64,000 nt of DNA from Acridotheres tristis (taxonomy: Eukaryota; Chordata; Aves; Passeriformes; Sturnidae), in the NCBI GenBank assembly GCA_037013685.1, contig CM072887.1, forward strand, positions 48,597,154-48,661,153. The letters run 5' to 3'. Numbering within the stretch: the first letter of the stretch is position 1; every line of letters starts with the position of its first letter. Position numbers and translations under genes: made by a program. A model generated the notes under the pieces. It worked only from the letters and a program-made list of their open reading frames with translations, made no database searches and was not told where the DNA came from. Below, in pieces: positions 1-12,300 of the stretch.

Positions 1-251
1 AGCAGTTTTTAGCATAAAACCATCAAAAGCTTAATCAGACAGCCTGCTAGTCTTTTTGCTAAAATATCTACATACTTCTGCACAATCTCTAAATTATATA
101 CTCTCTAATCACACTGACTGGCATACATTTGGACAACATCAGCACTCTTTAGAATCCAAGAACTGTGCACATCCCTTTTGAATGGTGCCTCCAGATGAGA
201 GGGAGGGAAGGAGGAAGACACTTTTACTTTTTTTTTTTTTTTTAATGGCAG
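1..251 (+). other. Intron of the ARM gene, 3' part
   Basis: AT-rich sequence ending in an uninterrupted T run at about 227-243, which serves as the polypyrimidine tract of the following acceptor. Nothing else recognised. Confidence 0.6.
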
Positions 252-334
252 AGAAAATCCAACAAGTCCTATGCAAGGAAGGAGCCCTACCAGTTCTTGC
301 CTTGTTGCTGGAATCTCCTGACTCAGAAGTCCAG
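252..334 (+). CDS. ARM gene, exon a
   Basis: Acceptor AATGGCAG follows a poly-T tract; donor is CCAG|GTATGA. The exon starts with two bases of a split codon and reads KIQQVLCKEGALPVLALLLE..., ending in phase 0. The GALPVLALLL pattern is a typical third ARM helix. The preceding exon is left of the window. Confidence 0.8.
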
Positions 335-3300
335 GTATGACTAAAATAGGTCAGATTTTAAAACAGTAACATCGTGACTGTAAGGAGAGCACAAACCATA
401 GTATGAAGACCTGAAAACGGGTAGAGGAGGAAAGGTTTCTCTAGTGAAGTGGAGAAAAATGGGGAGCATCTTGGTGAAACTCGGCTCAGTCAGACACTGT
501 ATATTAAAAGACTCAATTTGTCTCACTCCACAGGAGAAAGTTTATGACGCAAAATTTTTTCTGCCAGCACACATTAATGCATGCACAGGATTGTTATGTG
601 CTGCCTTCTTGTGTCTTTCAGATCATCAGACCAGGTGCAGATAGGTCTCTTCTATGGGTTTTGTTTTTTTGGTTTTTTTAATCCTAACTTTGATCTTCCA
701 CTCTAAGCAATGTTACTAAGTATTCTGAGAAGATATAACTTGCAAAGATCTTTTTCTTGTTGTTATCTGTAAAACATCCTATTTTATGCCTATCACAGAC
801 ACCTCTTTGTGATTCTGCACACTCAGCAGAGAGCTCATCTTAGTGAAAAAGTATGCTGATAAATAAATTATGAATCAGAGTTGTAAGCCTTACACTGCTA
901 GTTTGTTCATTCAGTTATTTGAGTAGTACAGAATTGTTTGCTCCATCAGTTTAATTATCTCTACTCAGAGTTTTTTTTAATATCTGAAGGGATGGATCCT
1001 CTGGAATTGCTTTCTGCAAACTGTTTCAGTATTTTTAGATTTCTCTGAGATTCATCTTAAAATTTCCATCTCTGTAGCTCAACCTGTTTCTTCTAATTAT
1101 ACCTCCCTAGTAATAGATACTTTTATATGTGTAATCCTCCCTAGCGTTAATGGTTAGATCCTTTGGAAATAATCTCTTGGCATGCTAGGGCAATAGCTAC
1201 ATCCAGCTTGAGTAAATCAATGTAAACATATCATACAGTAGAAGCAGATGACCTGACTTAGATGCCAGCAGCAATGTCATTGCAGCAGCAGAGCACATTC
1301 CCGAACAGTCAAGGTCCTAATGAGCGTACAACACGCCCTAGCAGGATTGCTGTAGCAGCTATAGCACGTTGTGTCAACCCCATAAACACCCTTAAGGTGA
1401 AAAAGCATTTTATTTTCATTGGTTTTAAATCTGAGCATTTCTCCAGTTTATTTGTATTCTCTTCAATGTGTCACCACTCTGACCTCTCTCTCTACAATTT
1501 TTCTTGGTTCTTTGCAGTATTACAGCTGTGCTGCCCTGAGCAACCTGGCAGCCAATGTTCAGCACCACAAAGCCTTGTTGAGACCCAGTGACAGATTCCT
1601 TCTGCGGACACTGATCTCTCTCCTATCCTCTTCTGTGGACAAGGTAAAGCTGTAGATTTCCCTTTGTGCAAAGACTTAGCATCCGAGTAGAACTATAAAA
1701 CTGGGCTTCCAGTTTCAGCCTCACATCATTCTGTTCACCTACTGTACAGGTACCTATGCAGCATCTTTCCCATGAGAAAATACACCTATAGCAGAAAATA
1801 CAAGGATTCTACAAGGTCAATGTATGAAGAAAGCAAAGGGAAATTATTAAAGTTGTTCTACAGCCCTGGACACTTCCTTTAGACTAGAATAGCCTGTATG
1901 CTATTAACTTGAAACATCATGTGAGAAGTGCCCTGTCCAGGCTCTGTCTTTGATCATTGTGTCTGTGACATAAGTTGTCTGACACATCTGTTATGCTACT
2001 TTTTTTTTTTCTTTTTGGTATCCAGAACTTTTGCTGTATGGCTTCAAGGAATAATACCTTGAAAATTTTGCTTTGTTGGAAGCAACATCAAAGAAACTTC
2101 AAGAAACCACAGTTCAGGGTGGAATTGAAATTCTGTGTAAAAGGGAGGTGAAAAAAAGGCAAAGCAAATGGGATCCTTTCTTCCCCTTCATTTTCCTATA
2201 ACTTATCAGACATAAAATAAAGCCAACATCTGAACCCGATTCTGCATCAACAATAGGATGACTGATACTAGGAGGATGAAAAAAAAAAATTCAGCAAAAC
2301 TTTGAAAAAAAGTGCCAAAATTTATTCTTGAAGATAATGTAATAGCTTGCTAGTGTTGTCATGTTTATTTTGTGTGCAATAGGCAAGAATATGCATTACT
2401 GAAACTGGTCTTTTTCCTCCTCTCTCTCATTTTTAAATTTTTTTTTCCTCTTTGGCACAAGCAGGTTTCAAGCCAGGCATGTGTTTGCCTAAGAAATTTG
2501 GCTACCAGTGGTAAGCAATGTCTTGGAGATAGAAATAGTCTGGTTTCTTTTTCTCTCACTGCCTTTCAGAGTGAGCTCAGTGGGCTGGGAACCTTTCCTA
2601 TTAAAAGCAAAGAGACATTTTCTACATTTTAACTGGATGTTAAGGGAAGAGGAAGGTGCAGCACATATCCTAACTTAATCTGTCTTAGAACTTCCAGGTA
2701 GTAAGGGGAGTATCTGGAGAAAGTGAGAAAGGCAGCAGGGGTGTTCTTATACACAGAGCTTTAGAGAGTTGCTAAGCTTTCCTCCTTTCCGTGCTTCCTA
2801 AGCATTAAACCCAATTAGGACAGAATGTCTCCTGAAACTGCTTATTGAGTGGAGACCTGTCTTCTCCAAGGCATGATTCTGTCTATCATTTAATGTAATT
2901 TTCTCCCATGCATTTGTCATCCTCTTAAAAAATCCCTGTCCTATTAAGTGTCCAAGATTCATTTCTATGATGTACTCAGGAGATAGTGGCAGAGGACTGG
3001 AACACTGAATGCTAAAGTCCCAGACTCCAGGGTAGAGTTATTCATCTAGAAAATGTGGAGGTGCTTAATTTTCAAGCAGTCACAATTAGAGGAGCTGAGA
3101 GTGAAGGAAATGCTGTGCTGCTCCTTGACATGTTTGAAACACCTGGTCTGCTTGACCTTTTAGATGTGCCTCTCTATGCGCTGGCTGCTCTGGCATTGCC
3201 TTTTAGTGTGCTTACTGAGATTGCAGGAGCAAGTGTGGTATAAAACTCAGTGGGATGGCTGGGCTGTCTCCTGGCTAACCATAACTCTCTGAGATAGGTG

Positions 3301-6300
3301 ATGCCTGGGAGATCTTTCTGTTTGTGCAGCAGAAGCTGCTACCTTCTTACCTGTCCCTATGGCAGTGATGGACTGAGAAAATTCCCCTCACTGTTTTTTT
3401 TTTTTTTTGAGGTTCAGACACAGACTGAGGGTGCCCAAACCTACATTCTTTTCTCAACCTTGTATTTATCCCTCAGCAAAAGGAGGCAGAACAAATGGGG
3501 GTTTATTTTTATAGTTGAGCATCTGGCACTGCCCCATCCCATGGAAATAGGGAGGTCCCCTCTAATTTGATCACTGAGGCAACAGTCAGTCATTAAGTCA
3601 GAGCCTGAATTACTCCCTGCAGTGCTCTGAACCCCCCTGACCTCCTTTGTTTTCCCACACCAGCAGACATCCAGGCCGAGATGGTTGCTGAGAATGCCCT
3701 GCCCAAGCTGTGCTCTCTCCTGGCCTCTGGCAGCGAGGACGTGCGTCGTGCCTCCATTGCTCTGCTCTGGATGCTCTCCCAGCACCCACCTAACCAGGTA
3801 TGGGAGGTCATTCCCAAAAACCAGAGGGGAAAGAGTAGTTGTGGCCACCACCTGGGGTAACAATCCTTTATGGCAAAACTGCCTATGAAATGTATTTTGA
3901 GAATGACCAAGAGACTCTGGAAGACTTCCCAACCCTTCTCTCTCCTACCTAAAATAACAAGGCTTTGTTTACTGCATCTGCACAGTAACTAACTACCTGA
4001 GGAGCCATTTGTTGTGCTAAGTAGGATCCAAAGGAAAGGCCAGTGAGAGAGTAGAGGGGGAGATGGGTGTCGGAGTCAGATATGTGGATACTGCCTTGCA
4101 CTCCCTGCAACTCCCTCTAGTCCCCTCAGTCCCCAGACCATAGGTCTCCAAATGGGTGTACAGGGTGGAGGGAGAACATACACAGCACCATGAGAGACTG
4201 CCACCATGAGGGCAATCAAGGAAGTTATTTCTTGGCTATAGAGCTTCCCCACACACTGAAAAGCAGAGAAACTAATTTAGAGAACACATTTAAAGTGCAT
4301 AAGTGTAGAACAAAGGGCAAATACACATTACTTACCTACATGGACAGCTTTGTTCAAAAGTGCATTTGTAAAATATTAACATACTTTGAATTAGGATCAA
4401 AATGAAAAGGGGGACTAACAGAATTTGAAATTCTGTTCATCTTTAGTTAATGTATCAGCACTTTCACTAGGACTGTGTATCCTCATGTCCTAAGTTATAG
4501 AATGATTCTGTTCGTTCAGGGTAAACACCACCATTAATAGTGCAACACTAGAAAATATGTGAAGAAGTCTGACTACAATTAAATTATGGCAAATACTGAC
4601 AGATTACTCTTGTTTTTACATAGACTTTTCTTTACAGTAATTAAAGACATCCTTAGGAACATAGATGTGAAAGGCTTTTGGTAAGTGTTTTAAGCTAACA
4701 ATAGCATTTGAAGGTAATCAGAGGTTGGATATATAGAGGAAAAATATGTGGGAAGCTTTCCTGCCACATTGCTTCAAGCAGTAGTGACAGGGTCTGAATA
4801 GCTTCAGGTGGCCTTAGGTGCCTGAAATACACTCAGCCTGATTGGAAATTCACTCTGGGTTTGGAAAGCTTGGCATGTTACAGTTCAGTTGTCTGTAAGC
4901 AAACGAAAATTGCACCTTCCCTACCTCTGGGACGTGATGGAGTAAATGGGTGAGCTCAATGCCTGGGAAGCAGCAGCTAGAGCAGAGCTATTCAAGGCAC
5001 AGTGGCTGCATGAGCACCGAACATCCTCATTGCTTGTCAAACTGCCTTATACAATCAAATCACAATTTGCACTCACCAACTTACAGTTGAAATGCATTAA
5101 GTTAGTTGAAGGCCATTTACACAGTAAATATGTTATTCAGTATGAGACATTATGCTGAAACATGGTCCTCACTCAGTTTTGCTTTTCTTGTCTCCAAACA
5201 CTGTTTACATCTTTGGTTCTCCCAGCAAAGACTACCCACAGATCCTTTTCTCCCTGGTCCTAGAACTTGTCTTTACCAGTGTTTCAAACCCCTGGCCACA
5301 AAGAGACATGGTCAGCATCAGCGGGACACTGGGAACTGAGCCTTGGTACAGTGGTGAAACAGTCCATCCTTCATGAGGGAAAAAGGGTCAGCAGTAAGAG
5401 GCTGCAAAGCAAAGCATCTCACTTTATTTTCCAGTGAGAAGTATCTACATCTCTAAATTTGTTTTAGTGAGCAAACACGGCTGTCCCTGACTACTGAATG
5501 ATGCTGCTTTGTGCGAGTGAGCCCTGGGCACTCTGAGAAGAGGCTGACCTCTTCGTATTCATATCCTGCCTCCCCATCTCCATGCCTTTTCTGGCCTGTT
5601 TTTCAAGTCTTTTCAATGTTTCTTTCTGTAACTCAGGCTGAATTCTCCGTGACTGAAAAAGGGACTTCTCCATGGGAACAACTGTTGGAAAACAAACCAC
5701 TGAACAAAGCTAACCTTTACAAACAAGTCAAGTGATGCTTGAATTATTACAAATACTACCCAGGATACAATGGCAGAATCCGTCTGCCCTTTTGTTACCA
5801 TGAAGCCAACCCCCAGGAATGCTTCGCAGGAGCTCCTTGCCCTGCTTCAGTCCCCTTTTGCAATCTCCTGGTCAGCCTGTTGACAGGGATTCCCAGCAAG
5901 GGCTGGAAAACTTCCCTCTTGCAGAGGGAATTGTATTCAGTTTTCCCAAGGACAGCCCAACCCTGAAACACTAAAGAATCAGGCTTTCTGAGAAAAGAGT
6001 CTTTTAAGTCAAAATCCTTTGAGCAAAAGACCTGGAAGTCAGGGTCTATCTATTCCAGATAGTTCCACTGACTCTTCACTCCAGGTACAAAGTAATTTTG
6101 CCTTACCATCTTGCTAACTGGTAAATGGCATAATATTTACCTTGTCAAGAAATCCCTGTGTAAGAAGTAAGTGCGTAAGCACACTTGCTGCTGGAATGCT
6201 TTTCCTTGCCTTTATTTTTTTAAAATATTCTAGCCTTGGGAGAAGTTAGATAAATATCCATCTGAATCATTCAATCTATTTTTACTCACAGTTTTCTCGT

Positions 6301-9300
6301 GATTCTCTTGCACTATGCAGGACTGAGCCAGAAAACAAAATCTGGATCTCAGCCATATTCCAGCCAAAAAAAAGAAGTTCAGCAAAATTCAAGTACTGTC
6401 ACTTGCTAATGTAGGTCCTAAATAAACAAAAGATCTTGGCAGGAAACTCATTATATATTAGAAAGTTCCTTTATAATCCACAGAAAATTTCCTCCTCTCA
6501 GGCTGTAGCAAATCAAAAACGGCTATCGTGGTTGATGTGATTACATAGAAAAGAGGACATTCAGCCCAAAAGCATAGAAAACAGTCATAAGTGGTAATTT
6601 AATTGGATTTTCTAAAACTATATTATTTCTTCCTTTAAAGAGAAGGAACAATAAGACTAAGGAAAATTTACTATCATGCCTGCATAAAGGATTCTTTAAA
6701 TGCCCTGTGTTTAGGCACAGAACTGCCCTTTCCACTTATTTTCCTGTTTTAATTTAGGATTGCTGGTTGTGGCAGTGCTTAAAATGAGCTAAGTGAAGAT
6801 GCCAGCTGGTATTAAAAGAAAGTAAGATACACTTTTGCAATTTAACCTAAGCAAAAGAAAGATTAAAGTTAAACTAACTTTTAAAGACATCTGCCTCTCA
6901 ACACTGCTTTAACGATCCTCATATTTCACAGCTTTCAGAATTATGTGATTTTCTGCAGCCGTGTATAGGACCAATGATTTGTTTTATATTGAACTCCCTT
7001 GCTAATGCGTCTTGGTTTCCAAGTAGTACAAATAATATAGTTCATTCTAAACAAACAGAAGAACTGCATTAAAAACTCCTGAATTCCTAAGGGAAGGAGA
7101 CTGAAAGAAAAAACACTCCCAAGAGGAAATCTTTTGCTTTTAACTGTAGACCTAACACAAACTGTGTTGAAGTCAGGTTTCTCTTACACACAGCAGTGTC
7201 CCCTTAATCCATATTGTTAACTACCTGTGCAGTAATCCAGACTCAGCTCTGATACTCCAGGACAAGAATAATGGCTTCAAACTGAAAGTAGGTTTAGATT
7301 CGATATTAGGAAAAAAATTTCTTACTGTGAGGGTAGTGAGGCACTGAAACATGTTGTCCAGAGAATTTGTGGATGCCCCATCTCTGGAAGTGTTTAAGGC
7401 CAGGTTGGATGGGGCTCTGAGCAACCTGGCCTAGAGGAAAGTGTTCCTGCCCATGGCAGGGGATTTGGAACTAGATGATATTTGAGGTCCCTTCCAACCC
7501 AGGCCATTCTGTGGTTCAATTAATGTTAATGGTAATTGGAAGAAGACTACATTCAGAGAGAGATACTCAGCAAAGTACCTCTAAAATATCACCAGACAGC
7601 AGAGAAATGTGTGTAGGGAAGATGTGTTTACTAAGGATGTGCCTGATCATAAATGGATCTAAATATACAACCCATTATTGTAGCCAGGTAAATTTCTGAG
7701 GTACTCAAGGACACACTGCTGCTGCTACTTCACCATGTACTTCTGCCTTTCACACTGACACTGACCACCTCTCCTTCCAGTCAGGATCACATCCTTCCTC
7801 TGACTAGCAGTGACCCTGGTGAGGTATTTGATGGAAACAACAATAAACTGCACGACCTTGAAGACTCCAGCCTTCCATAGCAAGTGCTCAAAAGTCAGTG
7901 CCAGTCAGGCCACACTTGAGAGAAGCAGCACTGTACCCAGCTACATCCTTGGTTTAAATAAGCAAACCAATGCTCTTCTTGCAGATCTAAGTGGGATTTC
8001 TCCATAGTTCACTGCAAAGTCATGTTGTGTTGTCCATATTGGATGTAACCGAGATACTGGTTGCTCTTCTCAGGACACTCTGGCATGTGCTGAGCTACTG
8101 CAGAGCCTGGGGATGTTACTGGCAGCACATAAAACAGACTCTGTGATTGTTGGACATACTGCTTGCATCATCAAAAACCTGAGCCTTTCCAAAAACAGAC
8201 AGGTAGGTACCTAGTCTTTGTCACTGAACTACACCCTGTGAGGCTGCCATTGTGTTTATGTCAAATCAGCATTAAAAAAAAAATTAATTCTGTGGGTAAT
8301 TAAACATATGCCAGTTTGCTACATATTTTATGCAAAATTGCATATATGAATAAAAGGACCATAATGAAAGGTAGTTTTATTTGTATTTTCCCAATACAAT
8401 ACAAAAAAGCAATTAAAATAAGAAATATCTAATTTTTGCTATGAGTGATGTGGTTACCTAATATGACTGCATCATAGGTAGAAAAAGTTCTTCTAGCAAG
8501 GACATTTCATACTGATTAAAGGAATCATTCAGGAAAATCTTAGGTCTGTTATGAACTGAATCTTTATTTCCTGGCTCTCATGCTTTAGCTGTCATTTGTG
8601 GTGAAATAGAACCCCAGCTATTCATGTATATTTTGCCTCTTTGGCAAGATACTGGCTGTGCCAAAATGCTATAAAGATCTTTCTTGTGACTTTGCTTTCA
8701 AAATCCATATGCACAGACGCATTTCCTTTCTCCTTGCTTTGACCAAACAGTACTACCAGTAGCAATCAATATTGAGGGGAAAAAAACCCACCAAATCCTC
8801 ATTTCTGCTTTGTCTCACTTCGTAGTGCAGACTTTTCAAGACTCAGTTCTTTTTTTTCCCCTCTTTGTTCATGATCCAATTACTACTAGTTCCAGAGATT
8901 TAAACCAGCAGAGGGAAAAGTATGGTTTTTTTCACTAAGATAAGAATTATATAAATTTCTAATAGCTGTGACATCAAGTTTTGCAGGTAAGTAGATTACC
9001 TTAAACTCAAGACCCACAGTAGGAATAAAAATGGACCATCCATTCAAAGTTTGAAAAATATGATCTTTTCTTGAATGACTTAAATTCTGTGACTTTATCC
9101 TGTTATCAGCTGGGAGCTGTTTCACCTTCATAAAGCTTTATAATACAGAGAGTATCAAGCACTCACTGCCTAAGTGAATACACAGGCATGAGTGAGAGTG
9201 CCAGGTTTCCAGGGTTAGTTCTAAGGAACACTCCCTAAAACAACGTAGAAGTCCTTGGCACGAGAGGAAAAAGACAGTGCTGTTTTTATGCCAGCAAGAC

Positions 9301-12300
9301 TGAGAGTGTGGGAGCTTGAAAAGCAGCAGTCTCAAATCCACCTTGAACCTCTAAGCAGCAAGTTAAAAAACTGCAGCATAAAATGAGTATCAGAAAAAGA
9401 TACTGCCTTTCGTTGACAGACACCTGTACTCACTTATGAGCAGTTTCCATTGTTAGGGCCTCCCAGAGAGCTGATGTCTTCACTAGCAACCAGTTACCTC
9501 CAGCTGACTCATTCAGAACTCATTTCTTGGTCTCATTTTTTGCTTTTAATCAAGGTCAGCGCAAGCTAAATCTCCTATCTGTTTTCAACTCAGTCTATAA
9601 AAACTCAGTGGAGATGATCTCTGAACAATCCAAGGTGTTTTCACTTGACTGTGGTTCTTGTAGATCTGGGAGAAGACATTTCCATTATTGATGGTTTAGC
9701 CCTCAGTACTGTAGAGTATTTCTGAAGCCCCCAGGCACCACTAAACCATAATGGGAGTGCTAAACATGAATATCTCTCTTGTGGCAGAGAATCACTGAGA
9801 GCCGCTGTGTCGAAGGTCTCCTCCGAACCATGCTTTTGACCGACACTCAGGAAGACTCCCTTCGTTACGTGACATCCTGCCTTGCTGAGCTAGCAAAGCA
9901 AGGTATGGCAGTGACTCTCCATGAATGGCTGAATCAGAGAAGTGCCCATGTCCTTTATTAATTCTAATAGAAAATGGAGCACAGCTGGACATGCAGCCCA
10001 TCTATCCTTTTAAATTCGTTGTTTAGTCGTAAGTTTCAAGAACAAAATCTATTTCACTGGCAGGTTGCATGGGCTCCATTTTCTATGCTTTTGTTCAACT
10101 GCTGAAAATTCTTTACTCTAAATTTTTTGTGCTGAACTTTATTGCTGTACGCAGGCTGTCTACTTCTATTTGTAACATTTCCCAGTTTCTCAGGCTGAAA
10201 TAATTCTATGATTGCAGAAAACTGATATAAAAAAGAGACTAAAATACAAAGTAGGTCTTTATCTTGAAAGTTTTTGCACGTGGATTTTATCAGATACCAA
10301 ATTGGCACTTGTGAAAGGTACAGCACTCTTTATAGCAGAAAGGATGAGTGTAAATTTTCCCAACATGTCCCAGCATTGGATATTGTCAGTCAAACAAGTC
10401 ATCTCTGTAAAGGTCATGCAGCTGGCAACACGTCACATTTAATTTTGCAAGTAAAGCACAGTAGTTGCTGGACAGACTGACCCCAATAGGCCAAGAGTGG
10501 ATCTGGCATACAAAGTGATTAATTTTTGCAGAACAAAAAGCCAACAAAATATAAACCAAATCCATGGCCTTACCTTACTGAGAGCATAGCCTCAGAACAT
10601 AACTTTTTTTACAACCTAAACATACTTATTAACCAAGTTCAGCACTTATTTTGCTTCTCCAGTTGCCTGAAGGATTCACTATTTCAGCAGTTTCTGGGAG
10701 ACTTCTCATTTCTTTGACACTGGAGTTCCTATTTAGAGAATACTCTCTTACCTTTCTGCCTTCCAGAAGGAGCCATGTTACACATGGTCCAGTGGATGGA
10801 TGAACCTTTGACAAAGCACTTGGTGAGACTGGCTGGCCAACTGGAATATCCGGAGCCATCCTTTCATGCTGCCTCCATCATCCAGCACATGATTGGTCAC
10901 GGTAACCCACACAGGATTAACTTTGAAAGAGACTTATGGCTGTCTGGAGTGAAATTAGCCTTTTCCCAAGGGACTGTCAGGCACTGAAGAACCTTAAATA
11001 TTCCTCTATCACCTCCCCATTTGGTCTCTACAAATTTTTTAGAGTACAAGTGCCTATAGTCACCCTTGAAATGAAACAGTCCTCGAGTGCATGAGAAAGT
11101 CCAGGGATGAAATGGACCATAGATAAAGGTCTGATTCACATGTTTGTTGCCTTCTTCAAGAACTGCTATTCTGCAGGGCTGGTCAACAGCCAATTCTGAG
11201 GTCCTTGCAAACAACTTCAGTAGGAAGGTAGGAGACCATTAAGATACTCCTCACCATGGCAGAGATGAGAACAGACAAGGGTCACTTCAGACAAGGTTAC
11301 ATCTTTCTGTTTGACTTTCTTTCTCAGTATGTAACATGCGAGGAAATCCCCCACAGAGAGCAGAGATTGTGTTGCAAAATTTTAGATTAACTCTGCTCCC
11401 TGACCAGCAAGAGAAAAACTCTTACTGAGCCAAATCCTGCTGATATAATTCTAGACTAAATTAGCAGGAGCAGTGAAGTAAAATGGCTTTTAAGAATGTA
11501 GCCAAAATTTTTAAAGTTTCAATGAGAGAGAATAAAAGAGCATTATTTTTACCTGTAGAAAACAAACAGCTTTATACTTAATATACTTGTCCCATGAAGC
11601 CAAGAGCCTTTAAGATTTGCAAAAAAAAGGTGTTCAGATGATACTTGCCACATTCTCTAGAAAGGTATGGTTAGATTTTAAGCATTAAACATAAGAAAAT
11701 CTGGAATCTGTAGTGAGTCCCCAGTAAGGGAAAATGCAAATCTGTTCCATTTCTAGCATCGAGGATTTCCAACAGAGCAGACTCGCAGGTAGTGAACAGA
11801 ATCCAATAGCATAATCATCTCATGGACAGCTTCACCTACCAGGCCAACTGGTCTGTGAACCAGCAGGCCTCTTCACAGGGATCAGATTCCCAGCACAGCA
11901 GCCCACTCATCCTTTTATTTACCTGAAGTATCAGCAGTAGTATCAGAAGCTGTAGTACAGGGAAGTCCCTTGCCAGTCTTTGCAGTAATGTTGGTTTTAG
12001 CTGAAGGTGGATGAGTCATTATTGATCTTATAAATGTTGTTTACAAAAGTTTTCAAAGTGTTTAAAGGCTCATATGCTGTGGTTCTCCCATTTATGCAGA
12101 AAAAATGATGATTTTGTGGAAGCATCACATTGGAGAGATTCAAGCCTACATCAAGAATTTTCTTACCCACCAAGAGGTCCGTTTTCAGCAGCTGGGCATC
12201 TCCACATTCTGCAGGCTACGAGCAGGTACGTCCTTCCTGCCAAGGCTGCCCACACCCATCAGCAGCAAACAGGCACTGCTTACTAACGGAGATCACAGAA

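Noticed and set aside
3441..3932. 163-codon open frame on - strand, the longest in the window
   Set aside because: It runs antisense across ARM exon d. No homology or splice structure is seen, and the + strand exon is well supported.
5739..5966. 75-codon + strand frame in ARM intron d-e as an extra exon
   Set aside because: Exons d and e already join in phase with continuous ARM repeats, and the frame shows no ARM features.
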